A stretch of 61,918 nucleotides of DNA from UBA2160 sp964588665 (GCA_964588665.1 CAZPQQ010000012.1:1-61918); one strand, 5' to 3'. Positions 7,915 to 16,969 are shown, numbered from the stretch's first letter. Numbers and translations are program-made. Notes: generated by a model not told the origin, from the letters alone.

Positions 7915-9204
7915 TTACAGGTGTAGGAGGCGCTCCAGCCGTTTGCGCCCTCGGCACGGCCCGACCAGCGCCATGTTCAGCTTTTCGGTGGAGAGGAGGT
8001 CGTCTGCAACTCGGCAGACCTCGTCGCCTGTAACCTGATTGATGTTGGACACCACGTCGTCGACTGTGAGCACACGGCCCAGTAACGCTTCCTGGCTCCC
8101 CATCCATCCTGACACCGCCCTGGTGTCTTCCATCCGAAGCATTATACGGCCTGCGACCAACTGCCTAGCCCTGTTGAGCTCCGCTGCCGGAACTGGTTTC
8201 CGCATGGCGCCGACCTGCTCCAGTATCGTGGCCGAGGCCTCGTAGACGCGTTTCGTGTCGACGCCCGCGATGATCGCGAACGCTCCCGTGTCCTGGAAGT
8301 GACTCACTCCACTGTGAACGTCGTATGCCAATCCTCGCTTCTCGCGCACTTCGACGAACAATCGGCTGCTCATGCCTTCGCCTAGCATCACGCTCAACAT
8401 GTCCAGCGCATACCGGCCCGGGTCGTGCAGGTCCAATCCGGGCAGAGCGATTGACAGGTGGAGCTGCTCAGTTCTTCTGTACTCCACCCGAAGTTGTGAT
8501 TCGGACTGCTCGTGCGTAAACGGTGACCAGTCGTGTCCTTCCGATTTGGGCCAATCTCCGCACAGTTCGTTGACCTGCTCCAGCACATCTTCGGTCGATA
8601 TGCTCCCCGCGATGCTGATGACTGTGTTGGCTGGCGAGTAGAAGGCGTTCATGTGCCGGAGCATGGCATCCCGAGTGATGCTCGACACCGACTCCTTGGT
8701 TCCGCCGATGTCCCTGCCGAGGGGATGGTTCGGCCACAGCATCTCGTCAATGAGCGTGTCCACGCGGGCGGCGGGCTGGTCGTTGATCATTGCCAACTCT
8801 TCCAGCACCACCATGCGTTCTTTCTCGATGCTGTCATCTTCGAACAACGAGTTGCGCAGCATGTCGATCAGGAGATCAAGGCTCTCGGCAAAGTGGGATT
8901 CGGCCACTTTGCACCAGTAGACCGTGAGCTCCTGCTCAGTGGAGGCGTTGAGGACGCCACCGTGTCCTTCGATGAGCCCGCTTATCTCGACCGGATCCGG
9001 CCTGCTCTCGGTGCCTTTGAACACCAGGTGCTCGATGAAGTGCGAGACGCCCGCTTCCTCGTCACTCTCATAGCGCGAACCGACCCCGACGAAGATGGAG
9101 ATCGACACGGAACGAGTGTGAGGCATCTCGCAAGTAAGCACCCGCAGTCCGTTGGGCAGAGTGGTCTTGTTGAATACTTGTGGCGTATCGGCGGTAGTTG
9201 TCAT
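7915..9204 (-). CDS. M16-family zinc metallopeptidase (insulinase/processing-peptidase type)
   Basis: 429 residues. The inverted zinc motif HFIEH is at residues 55-59, in the family context EEAGVSHFIEHLVFKGT, with the third ligand expected in the later MVVLEELAM segment. The C-terminal half has the M16 substrate-binding domain signature REKRGLAYDVHSG. The family degrades peptides; a processing or periplasmic role cannot be chosen, as I see no signal peptide. The ATG at 9204 is preferred over an in-frame start at 9255 because similarity begins at TLPNGLRVL just after it. Confidence 0.92.
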   Translation of the reverse strand: MTTTADTPQVFNKTTLPNGLRVLTCEMPHTRSVSISIFVGVGSRYESDEEAGVSHFIEHLVFKGTESRPDPVEISGLIEGHGGVLNASTEQELTVYWCKVAESHFAESLDLLIDMLRNSLFEDDSIEKERMVVLEELAMINDQPAARVDTLIDEMLWPNHPLGRDIGGTKESVSSITRDAMLRHMNAFYSPANTVISIAGSISTEDVLEQVNELCGDWPKSEGHDWSPFTHEQSESQLRVEYRRTEQLHLSIALPGLDLHDPGRYALDMLSVMLGEGMSSRLFVEVREKRGLAYDVHSGVSHFQDTGAFAIIAGVDTKRVYEASATILEQVGAMRKPVPAAELNRARQLVAGRIMLRMEDTRAVSGWMGSQEALLGRVLTVDDVVSNINQVTGDEVCRVADDLLSTEKLNMALVGPCRGRKRLERLLHL

Positions 9205-9426
9205 ACACGTGATTCTATGGTGACTGCCGTTTGCAGTCAAACGACCAGGGGTCACGCAACCGGGTGGCAGGTTTGTTCAATCAAAGATTCGTGTGGGGAC
9301 GCAGACGTTCACGGGCAGTGGCATCAAATAATCCGGACGACGCAGTTGCCTTGTTTCGAATCGGCCGAGCGCCAAGCCGTGACGGTCGATGTTCGCCCAT
9401 AATGAGCGCCACATCGGGACAAATCC

Positions 9427-9561
9427 GTAGGGGAGGGTTTCAAATCCTCCCGGCACTCTGCATATATTATCGGCGCGATATTGACGGCGAGCACGGATTG
9501 CCCGCGTCGATAACGGACGACACCTCGAAACCACGCGGGAGGGTTTGAAACCCTCCCCTAC
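9427..9561. repeat. REPIN-like unit: two inverted GGGAGGGTTT palindromes around an 84-bp core
   Basis: The left palindrome (9427-9451, GTAGGGGAGGGTTTCAAAT...) and the right one (9536-9561, ...GAAACCCTCCCCTAC) face each other across 84 bases. A diverged copy of the whole 135-bp unit, including its core, is at 54737-55005 once an inserted MITE is removed. The rest of the 400-base interval 9205-9606 holds nothing I recognise. Confidence 0.8.
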
Positions 9562-9606
9562 GAACTTCCTTACTGATGCTTTGGAAGGCAGATGTTAAAT
9601 ACGCCG

Positions 9607-10536
9607 CTACAGGCCATCCGCTTTCGACAGCGACTCGGGCGAACCGAATTCCGGTGGCGCGATCTCGACGCCGGAGCGCTCCTCCTGAATCCGCGCGACG
9701 GCGCCCGCGGATAGCCGACCCCAGCCTTCGTTCTGCGCGGTGATGTACCGCTGCTGAGCGATGTTCGACATCTCCATCGGCACCCGGAGCTCTCGGCCGA
9801 GTTGCGTTGCCAGACCTACGTCTTTGGCGGCAAGGTCGAGTGCGAATCCAGGATCGAAGTTTCGCTTGAAAATGCCGTTCGGAAACCCCTGCATCGCCTG
9901 CGTGGCGCCCGAGCTCCCAGCGACCGCCGTGAACAGCGTCTCGGCATCGACGCCTGCTTTGATGCCCAGGGTGAACGCCTCGGACAGGAGAACTCCAGTG
10001 CTGAGGCCGATCAGGTTGTTCACGATCTTGCACACGGCGCCCGCTCCGAGGCCTCCGCAGTACATGACCTTGTCGCCTATCAAGTCCAGCACCGTCTTGA
10101 ACTCGTCGTACGTGTCTCGGTCTCCGCCCACCATTACGCAGAGAGTGGCGGTGTCCGCGCCCGCGGTGCCGCCCGAAACCGGTGCGTCGAGGATACGGAC
10201 ACCTTTGGCTTCAGCCTGGCTTGCAAGCCTCTCCATGGTTGCTGGATCGGTGGTGCTCAGATCGAAGTAAGCCGTCCCGCCGCGGGCGCCGCTGAGAATG
10301 CCTCCCTCTCCGGCGACGACCTCCTCGACGTCCTGCGGGCGAGGCAGAGACGTGAACACCACGTCGCTCGCCTCAGCAGCCTGGCCGGGAGTGGCCGCCC
10401 ACGTCGCGCCGAGCGACAGCAGTTCTTCAGCCGCGTCTTTGCTGATGTCGAATATGGTGAGGTCGTGCCCGCCGTTGAGGATGTTGCGGGCCATGTGACG
10501 CCCCATGTAACCGACTCCGATGAATCCGATCTTCAC
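9607..10536 (-). CDS. 3-hydroxyisobutyrate dehydrogenase-family NAD(P)-dependent oxidoreductase
   Basis: 309 residues. The Rossmann start KIGFIGVGYMGRHMARN, the substrate-binding DAPVSGGTAGA, and the catalytic-lysine helix GAVCKIVNNLI mark the beta-hydroxyacid dehydrogenase family (3-hydroxyisobutyrate dehydrogenase, tartronate semialdehyde reductase, glyoxylate reductase). The exact substrate is not clear from sequence. The start is GTG at 10536 with AGGGGGAT six bases upstream. It is divergent from the lipoprotein gene at 10729. Confidence 0.92.
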   Translation of the reverse strand: MKIGFIGVGYMGRHMARNILNGGHDLTIFDISKDAAEELLSLGATWAATPGQAAEASDVVFTSLPRPQDVEEVVAGEGGILSGARGGTAYFDLSTTDPATMERLASQAEAKGVRILDAPVSGGTAGADTATLCVMVGGDRDTYDEFKTVLDLIGDKVMYCGGLGAGAVCKIVNNLIGLSTGVLLSEAFTLGIKAGVDAETLFTAVAGSSGATQAMQGFPNGIFKRNFDPGFALDLAAKDVGLATQLGRELRVPMEMSNIAQQRYITAQNEGWGRLSAGAVARIQEERSGVEIAPPEFGSPESLSKADGL

Positions 10537-10654
10537 GTCAATCCCCCTGCTCGAAAGTTGAGATCTGTGGCTGAGTATCGCATCTTGGTCACGCTGACCT
10601 GCATCATACGGTCGATAGCGTCACGTGACAAGACGGACGCCGCAATCTACGTTA

Positions 10655-10682
10655 TTGCCTGCAGCGTAGTATGCTGTATACG
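10655..10682 (+). promoter_or_regulatory. Candidate promoter of the thioredoxin-like lipoprotein gene
   Basis: TTGCCT (10655-10660), a 16-base spacer and TATACG (10677-10682), about 45 bases before the ATG at 10729. Weak match. Confidence 0.35.
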
Positions 10683-10728
10683 AGCGATTGACGTTCGGTT
10701 GGGATGTGCACGTGGAAGAGGTGAGGCG

Positions 10729-12111
10729 ATGACCCGTCGGTGGTTCAATCGCAATCCGCATATCGGGTTGACGGGCGTATTCTTGGCGGTCGTATTCGCG
10801 GCTGCGGCGTGCTCCGGAACGGCATCGGACACTCCAGCGACGCCGATCTCTGCGGCGCCGACTGGCACAAGTCCTCAGCCTGCCGCAACGCTGCTGCCAA
10901 ACGCCACGGCAACTGCCTCGCCATCGACCGTCGTGCCCGCCGAGCCGGCGCCGACGTCCACCTCGCGACCCGCCAACGCGGCGGTCCCAACCGGCGCGCC
11001 CCCACTGCCCACCGCTGTTCCGGTCAAGGTAGGGGACGCCCCCGAACTGGAAGACACCGGAAACTGGATCAACTCCGAACCGTTCACTCTCGACGAGCAA
11101 CGAGAACGCGGCAACGTTGTGCTGATCGACTTCTGGACATACACGTGCGTGAACTGTATCCGCACGCTTCCGTTCCTGCGTGAGTGGCACTCAAAATACG
11201 CCGATCGGGGACTGGTGATTCTTGGCGTGCACACCCCTGAGTTCGAGTTCGAGGAGATCCTCGAAAACGTTCAGGACGCTGTGGCCGAGTTCGAACTCGA
11301 ATATGCCGTCGTCCAGGACAACGATTTCGGCACGTGGAATGCGTTCAGCAATCGTTTCTGGCCCGCTAAGTACCTGATCGATGTGCAAGGCGACATCCGG
11401 TACGAGCATTTCGGCGAGGGCGGATACGACGAGACCGAGGCGCAGATCCGCGCGTTGCTCGTCGAAGCGGGGCACGAAGTATCCGGGATTTCCGCCGGCA
11501 CGGATCCGGGACCCCAGGTCGACTCGAGCATCGACAGGTCGTCCGGCGCCAACGGACCGACGCGCGAACTGTACGCGGGATATAAACGCAACATCGGCGC
11601 GCTCCAGTCGCAAAACACGCCGTACGTACACCACGTTGAGTACTATGATGCGCTCGATGCGGACACCCGGTACAGCGACCCGGGCGACCATGACAACCAT
11701 TTCCTGTACTTGGAGGGTCTCTGGCGGAACGAGGCCGAAAACCTGCTCCACGCCCGTGAGACGTCCGAGTACGACGACTACATCGCCCTCAAGTTCTACG
11801 GCACCAGCGTCAATGCGGTGATGGCGCCGGCCAATGGCACACCCCTCCGTGTGAAGGTGACGATCGACGGCGGACCGGTCGGCGCCGACCAGGCCGGCGC
11901 CAACATCGTGCATGACGCCGACGGGAGCAGTTTCGTTGAAGTCGACTCCTCGCGTATGTACTTCGTAGTCAACCAAGACCGGTTTTCCGGCGGCGAATTG
12001 ACGCTGAGCTCCAACTCAGCGGAGTTCGCGCTGTTCGCATTCACCTTCGGCGCGTACGAGGGCGGTGAGCCTGATGTCAGTCCGAACGGTTCAGCCGATG
12101 ACGGCTACTAG
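10729..12111 (+). CDS. Thioredoxin-like lipoprotein, DipZ/TlpA type
   Basis: 460 residues. A signal peptide ends in the lipobox FAAAACSG, giving a lipid-anchored extracytoplasmic protein. A Pro/Thr/Ser/Ala-rich linker follows to about residue 95, then a redoxin domain with VVLIDFWTYTCVNCIRTLPFLREW (active site CVNC, as in DipZ-type proteins), then the DipZ C-terminal beta domain (NHFLYLEGLW..., YDDYIALKFYG). It should reduce or isomerise disulfides outside the membrane; CcdA (37185) is a plausible electron donor. AGGTGAGG precedes the ATG. The next lipoprotein at 12272 also has a thioredoxin-like fold. Confidence 0.85.
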   Translation: MTRRWFNRNPHIGLTGVFLAVVFAAAACSGTASDTPATPISAAPTGTSPQPAATLLPNATATASPSTVVPAEPAPTSTSRPANAAVPTGAPPLPTAVPVKVGDAPELEDTGNWINSEPFTLDEQRERGNVVLIDFWTYTCVNCIRTLPFLREWHSKYADRGLVILGVHTPEFEFEEILENVQDAVAEFELEYAVVQDNDFGTWNAFSNRFWPAKYLIDVQGDIRYEHFGEGGYDETEAQIRALLVEAGHEVSGISAGTDPGPQVDSSIDRSSGANGPTRELYAGYKRNIGALQSQNTPYVHHVEYYDALDADTRYSDPGDHDNHFLYLEGLWRNEAENLLHARETSEYDDYIALKFYGTSVNAVMAPANGTPLRVKVTIDGGPVGADQAGANIVHDADGSSFVEVDSSRMYFVVNQDRFSGGELTLSSNSAEFALFAFTFGAYEGGEPDVSPNGSADDGY

Positions 12112-12140
12112 GTGGCGCAACGCAGTTCTTGAGCGAGCGT

Positions 12141-12233
12141 GTGGTTCGACAAGCTCACCACGAACGGGCAAAACACACCGCTCCGTTCGCCCCTTCGGAA
12201 ATCTCAGGACAGGCTCTGAGCCTGTCGAAGGGC
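12141..12233. repeat. Dispersed GACAGGCTCA-type palindromic repeat
   Basis: GTGGTTCGACAAGCTCACCA at 12141 is followed by CCGTTCGCCCCTTCGG and by GACAGGCTCTGAGCCTGTCGAAGGG to 12233, the same family as at 6957, 17643, 19580, 49816, 54667 and 55062. It fills the gap between the two lipoprotein genes. Confidence 0.75.
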
Positions 12234-12271
12234 CGCCAAAAGCCCTAAACGTGTCTCAGGGCCAAGGCGCT

Positions 12272-13222
12272 ATGTGGCGCGCGGCAACCCTGGCAGTCGC
12301 TGCGGCTCTGCTTTTGGCGGCGGCGCTTGCGTGCTCCACGGCATCCGAGTCGACTCAAGCGGCTCCGGCGCCGGTGGCGGCCGATCCCGACGAACCTCGC
12401 GCAGACCTTGTCCCGCTCATCAAAGGACCTGTCTCCGGGGACGGGCTCCAAGCGATATTCGCGACGCCCGATCTGGGAGTGGGCCGGAATCGATTCGCGT
12501 TCGTTCTGACCTCCGCGGAGCGCCTCAGCACCGCTCCGGTCGCCACTGTGTCGTCGTACTACATCCCAGCCGACGGGGCGGCGCCTGAACACCAGCAAAC
12601 CGCGCTCGCGCTGTTCCACCCGTTCCCGTACGTGTCGCGCGGCCTCTACGCCACCCGGCTGGAGTTCGACCGGCCCGGGCGTTGGTCGATCGAGGTCGTT
12701 CTACCGGACGAAGGGGAAGGCCCGCGCTCGGCGACACTCGCATTCGACGTTCCTGAGTCCGCCTCAGCCCCCGCTCTCGGCACACTCGCGGTCCGCAGCG
12801 AGAGCAAGACAGACCGAGACGTGGATCGACCCTCGCAGCTCGCGACGGGTTCGCTGCACGACCCCGACCTGTACCGTCTTACGATAGCCCAGGCCGTGGA
12901 CAGCGGAATTCCGACCGTCGTGGTGATGGCGAGCCCTGCGTTCTGCACCAACGCGGTGTGCGGCCCTCAGGTCGAGGTGCTCAGCCAGCTCAAGGACGAA
13001 TTCCGCGGGCAGGCCAACTTCATCCACGTCGACTTCTACGACAACCCGGAAGAGATTCAGGGCGACTTGTCGCGAGCGCGTCTGTCGCCCACGGTGGTCG
13101 AGTGGAACCTGCCCAGCAGCGAGTGGTCGTTCGTAATCGACCGGCAGGGCATCGTCACGGGCCGGTTCGAGTCGTTCGCCACACTGGCGGAGCTTCGCAC
13201 AGCCCTCAAAGACGCACTATGA
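12272..13222 (+). CDS. Thioredoxin-fold lipoprotein
   Basis: 316 residues with a signal peptide and lipobox LAAALACST. The middle resembles an immunoglobulin-like extracellular segment (residues about 60-180); the end is thioredoxin-like with SPAFCTNAVCGPQ, where two cysteines are four residues apart rather than the usual two, followed by NFIHVDFYDNP and WSFVIDRQGIVTGRFE. Redox activity is uncertain because of the spacing. The ATG at 12272 sits directly before the signal peptide. Its position after another redox lipoprotein suggests a shared extracytoplasmic role. Confidence 0.75.
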   Translation: MWRAATLAVAAALLLAAALACSTASESTQAAPAPVAADPDEPRADLVPLIKGPVSGDGLQAIFATPDLGVGRNRFAFVLTSAERLSTAPVATVSSYYIPADGAAPEHQQTALALFHPFPYVSRGLYATRLEFDRPGRWSIEVVLPDEGEGPRSATLAFDVPESASAPALGTLAVRSESKTDRDVDRPSQLATGSLHDPDLYRLTIAQAVDSGIPTVVVMASPAFCTNAVCGPQVEVLSQLKDEFRGQANFIHVDFYDNPEEIQGDLSRARLSPTVVEWNLPSSEWSFVIDRQGIVTGRFESFATLAELRTALKDAL

Positions 13223-13256
13223 ACGTTGACCCCGAAGAGACTTCGGAGCCGTTCGA

Positions 13257-14291
13257 CTATCGCACGTCCGAAACCGCTGCGTGAATTCGCAAGAGTTCAG
13301 AGACCGATTTGGGAGGTCGTCTGCCGAATCCACACTCGGTGGCGACGCCAAACGCAGCAACATGCCGCTGTGCGGCCTCGATTCTGCGCTCAGCCCCTCC
13401 CACCCCGTCGGTCATGTGAACCAGGCCGAGGTACAACTCGGTTTCGGGGCGCAGCTTGAGGCCGCTCAACGGCTCGAAATAGGCGTCGTCGGTCCGGTCT
13501 CTCGGCGCCGGCATGTGCATCCAGTTCACCGGACGAGCGACGCCGGACGCAATGGAGTTGGCGACCTCGGTGAGCCTGGTGGCGTCTTCAGGTTCCTTGA
13601 AGTGCCTGTGGTCTCGATCTCCGTAGCACAAGTGGTAGCCCAGCTCGACATCCTCGGGAATTGCCGCGCCAATCCTAGCCAGCCTCTCGATGATGCCCGT
13701 TTCGACATCGTCGAAGTGCATCTGAGAGACTCCTTCTAGGATGGAAAACTCGACCGCAACGTCCCACTGAATCGCCAACTCTCGATTGGGGATGCTTGTT
13801 ACGATCTCGGCGAGTTCGTTCAGCATCGCGGATTCATACGCGGGTTCCACGTCGGCCCGATCGGCCAACGCCACGTATGATGTCACCGGGGCAAGAGGGG
13901 TGGGCAGACTGACCTGGAAGCGGATATCTTTCGGCAAGCTCCCCTCAGACTTGAGTCGCGAGAACACAGCGTACGAGCGCTTGGCGGCCTCGGCATAGCC
14001 AAGGCCGTCAAATTCGATTGCCTCGCTTGCGGCGCCAGGGACAAGCGCGACCTGGGGTCGTGATCGATAGGCGTCCGGACCCGCTGGGCCAGCTATAAAC
14101 AGAGGGTGATCACGAAAAACGGTCGACTGCCAGCCGATCCAATTGGATCGGACACCAGTCTCCCCGTCCGGAATGCGGCGCAATCATGCGTCCAGAATGG
14201 ACCCCGCGATTTGAAACACCTCGGCAGGCCCGCCGAGCGGAATGCTGCCCACCAGATGCGCGCCAACCGGCTTCTGCCCTTGAACCTTCAT
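13257..14291 (-). pseudogene. MetE-like (cobalamin-independent methionine synthase C-domain fold) gene with an internal TGA
   Basis: From the ATG at 14291 (GAGG upstream) the frame reads MKVQGQKPVGAHLVGSIPLG...AGSILDA, then TGA at 14186-14184, then continues in the same frame LRRIPDGETGVRSNWIGWQ to the stop at 13257. The joined 344-codon frame matches a family of short MetE/UROD-like proteins, in which SxPL...EVF precedes RRIPDGETG. CGA (Arg) to TGA is one transition. The late part has the expected HMTDGVGG...ATECGFGRR. It is inactivated, or restarts at the TTG after the stop (losing the first beta-alpha unit), or the base call is wrong. Confidence 0.75.
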
Positions 14292-14607
14292 CGTCCACCT
14301 CGTCCCTCATCGGATGCACTGGGGCTGAACTTACTTCCGGTTCCCGATGGCGAAAGCGCCACTTCAACCCGAGATGGGCGAGATGATATCGGCGTCAGAA
14401 CGTTCGGTCAATAGTTGACCGTGCAATTGCCCGTGCACTCTGGAAGCGTCCGGGTTAAGATTACAAAGACGAGCACGGAACGGGCGGGCGGCGGGATCGC
14501 AAGGGATTCGTCGTGGGACCAATGGGTTGCCCGATGATGTATTGAGACATCGCAGAACTCGGATAGCCGCAGAGACCACGCAAGAAACGTGAGTAGAGGA
14601 CCCGCAC
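14292..14607. other. Intergenic region without recognised genes
   Basis: About 315 bases between the divergent MetE-like gene and the small Cys-rich gene. A TTGACC at 14412 could be a -35 box but lacks a good -10. Nothing else is seen. Confidence 0.4.
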
Positions 14608-14751
14608 ATGGGCAGACCGAACTGGTACTACGATCATCCCCCAACCTGTAACTGCGCCGCCTGCACGGAGCAGCGGATACAAAGCGCCGAAAAAGTAACG
14701 CCCAAAGCCATATTTCGACGCCTGAAGAAACTGTTCGGCGGCCGCAAGTAG
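14608..14751 (+). CDS. 47-residue basic Cys-rich small protein
   Basis: ATG with AGAGGA about eight bases upstream opens a 47-codon frame ending in TAG. The protein begins GRPNWYYDHPPTCNCAACTE, with a C-x-C-x2-C cluster that could bind a metal, and ends in a basic helix RRLKKLFGGRK. The clear ribosome site and the biased composition argue for a real gene. The family is unknown to me. It lies about 60 bases before the JAMM peptidase and may share its transcript. Confidence 0.6.
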   Translation: MGRPNWYYDHPPTCNCAACTEQRIQSAEKVTPKAIFRRLKKLFGGRK

Positions 14752-14809
14752 GCGTCAACTACTAACCCAACACGTTGAATAGCTCGGCCTGATGAGCCGG
14801 AGGTGTCTA

Positions 14810-15220
14810 TTGCTGCGCATCGGAAAAGAGTTCGCCGACGAGATGATCGTTCACGCGCGACAAGAAGATCCTGACGAGTGTTGTGGAATCCTAGCCGGCG
14901 CGGACGACACTGTCGCGAAGCTGTATCGCATCAAGAACGCGACTCCTAGTCCGTACAGGTACTCGATGGAGCCGCAAGAATTCCTGGAAGCGATGCTCGA
15001 CTCCGAGCGCAACGACTGGGAGATGCTGGCTTTCTATCACTCCCACACCCACAGCCCCGCGTACCCGTCGCAGACCGACGTGCGGCTTGCCGTCGATAGC
15101 TGGATGCTCGACGTTCTCTACATCCTCGTGTCCTTGGAGGACAAAGAAGCGCCACAGATCAGGGCGTTTCAGATCACCGAAGAAGGCGAGATCGTTGAGC
15201 AAGAGTTCGAGCTGGCCTGA
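14810..15220 (+). CDS. JAMM/Mov34-family (M67) metallopeptidase
   Basis: 136 residues with a full JAMM zinc site: Glu23 (DECCGILAG) and H77-x-H79-x7-S87-x2-D90 in FYHSHTHSPAYPSQTD. Bacterial members cleave C-terminal extensions from ubiquitin-like sulfur carriers (CysO/ThiS type) or act on isopeptide bonds. No sulfur-carrier or ThiF/MoeB gene is adjacent here. TTG at 14810 is chosen because GGAGGTG stands just upstream; an in-frame ATG at 14792 would precede it. Confidence 0.9.
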   Translation: MLRIGKEFADEMIVHARQEDPDECCGILAGADDTVAKLYRIKNATPSPYRYSMEPQEFLEAMLDSERNDWEMLAFYHSHTHSPAYPSQTDVRLAVDSWMLDVLYILVSLEDKEAPQIRAFQITEEGEIVEQEFELA

Positions 15221-15461
15221 CGCCGAAAATTTGCACGCTCCCGGATGGATCGGTCTTGGGGAGCCGAAGACGAGGCCCCGAGGCGTTGACAGCATCACAA
15301 CAAGGACGGACCGGGGCGCCGCCTTGGCGCTGCACGGATTCCGGTCGAAACTCATGCTAACCCTGGCGACGCCCTTCGCGTTGTAGTAGGCGGACATTCC
15401 GGAATACCGATTCGACGTCAGACAACACGGAACACCTACCACAATCGGAGGGTAGAATAGC

Positions 15462-16691
15462 ATGAACCTCAAGAGGATTACAGCCGGGGCGATGGTCGCG
15501 CTCGCCGGCCTGGCATTTACAGCAGTCATCGCGGCAAACCCGTTCGCCACGCAGGCCAACAGCCGACCGGCCGACGAGACGACAAAGCTTCCCGTGACCG
15601 AGCATCTCCAGGCGACGGATGACGAAGACGCGAAGACTGAACCTTACATCGGCGTTGCGATCACGACCGTCACGGCGGCTGAAGCCGAAGAGCTCGGGAT
15701 TGACGGCGGAGCTCGAGTCATCGACGTTCAAGAAGACGGTCCCGCCAGCGGCGTGCTGGAGGACGGCGACATCATCACGGCCATCGGCGGCCAAGCTGCT
15801 GCATCCGCCGGCGACGTGGTCGAGATTGTACGAGCCGCCGACATGGGCGACGTGTTGGCCCTGACGGTCAGACGAGGCGGCAGTACGCTCGATCTGGCCC
15901 TCCTGGTGGGCGAGCGCGAGGTCAAGACACGTACGTTCACGCGCCAATTCTCCCGAGCAATGCCGGCCAAACCCGGCAAGCAGGACCTCAGTCATATGCT
16001 GATGGGACAGGCCATGCAGCTAGTCGATCGCCTCGCACGCGGTGAGATGGTCGTCGCAAACGAGGATGGCGTCTACCAGACGTACCGGGTGGCTATCGGA
16101 ACGGTCGTCACGTCGGACTCGGCCGCGGGCACGCTGACCCTGCAGCCAAAAGACGGAACCGATCCCATCAAATACGACGTCACGGACGAGACACAGGTCA
16201 ACATGAACCGCACCGGCGACATCGGCGCTCTGAACACCGAAGACACGACGCTGGTCGTCGACGTGGACGGCGTGGCGAAGATCATCCACCAGGGCGACCT
16301 GCCGAAGCAGAACAAGGGCCGCAGTCGGATGCAAGGCAAACGCGGACACGCGGGCTCCGGCGGCATGATGGGACGTTCCGGTCGCGGCCAAGGACCTGGT
16401 GGTCAAGGCCGCCCCAACATCAACGTCTTCCGGTCGTTCGGCCCACAAGTCGCGCAGGGAGGATTCTCCTTCTTCGGTCAGAACGACCCGGGCCCGAATT
16501 TCCTTCGGGGCCTGCCGTCCGAGATACAAGACATCTTTGAGAGCATGGAAGCGAACGGCTTCGACCGAGGCGCCTTGCACGAATTGGTATGCGACCAAGA
16601 AGTGCTCGACCAACTTCCCGACGGCATCGAAATCCGTTGCGAGACCTCGGACCCGGACGCGACGCCCGCGATATCCGGCGACGCTCTCTAA
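15462..16691 (+). CDS. Secreted PDZ-domain protein
   Basis: 409 residues: signal peptide (LKRITAGAMVALAGLAFTAVIAA), a PDZ domain at about 60-150 (YIGVAITTVTAAEAEELG, GPASGVLEDGDIITAIGG), a beta-rich segment near 195-270 (VYQTYRVAIGTVV...GTLTLQPKDG) resembling DUF5666-like domains, then a Gly/Arg/Met-rich low-complexity stretch and an acidic tail. There is no protease domain, unlike HtrA proteins. GGAGGGTAGAAT precedes the ATG. It probably acts outside the membrane as a binding or scaffold protein (inference). Confidence 0.75.
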   Translation: MNLKRITAGAMVALAGLAFTAVIAANPFATQANSRPADETTKLPVTEHLQATDDEDAKTEPYIGVAITTVTAAEAEELGIDGGARVIDVQEDGPASGVLEDGDIITAIGGQAAASAGDVVEIVRAADMGDVLALTVRRGGSTLDLALLVGEREVKTRTFTRQFSRAMPAKPGKQDLSHMLMGQAMQLVDRLARGEMVVANEDGVYQTYRVAIGTVVTSDSAAGTLTLQPKDGTDPIKYDVTDETQVNMNRTGDIGALNTEDTTLVVDVDGVAKIIHQGDLPKQNKGRSRMQGKRGHAGSGGMMGRSGRGQGPGGQGRPNINVFRSFGPQVAQGGFSFFGQNDPGPNFLRGLPSEIQDIFESMEANGFDRGALHELVCDQEVLDQLPDGIEIRCETSDPDATPAISGDAL

Positions 16692-16768
16692 CTCCCTAAC
16701 CGGTACGCGTCTGCCCCTCGCGTGCCACCCGGCGTCAGGATTGGGAGCGAACCTGACGCCTGCTCGCG

Positions 16769-16801
16769 GGCCCTGCCAATCGGCGGGGCCTGTTGTGTTT
16801 T
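16769..16801 (+). terminator. Rho-independent-like terminator after the PDZ gene
   Basis: A 9-bp stem (GGCCCTGCC/GGCGGGGCC, one G-T pair) with loop AATC is followed by TGTTGTGTTTT. The T tract is broken, so efficiency is uncertain. Confidence 0.6.
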
Positions 16802-16969
16802 GACGAGCGCTCTTCAACAAGACGCCCAATTTTGCGATTCGCTGTCGAGAGTTGGACGGCCAAACCCAGATGCGCCCAAATAAGTGTCCGCAATACTAGC
16901 TGCCAGTGGTATAGAATTGCGTGAAGTGGCTTATGATGGCTCAACTAAACTGACCATCGGAGACATCCT

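Noticed and set aside
9802..10728. Long upstream extension of the thioredoxin-like lipoprotein frame
   Set aside because: It runs antisense through the dehydrogenase at 9607-10536; the signal peptide and ribosome site fix the start at 10729.
13257..14291. Selenocysteine at the internal TGA
   Set aside because: The position is an Arg-like site next to RRIPDGETG, not a catalytic Cys, and I see no hairpin suited to a SECIS element just downstream.
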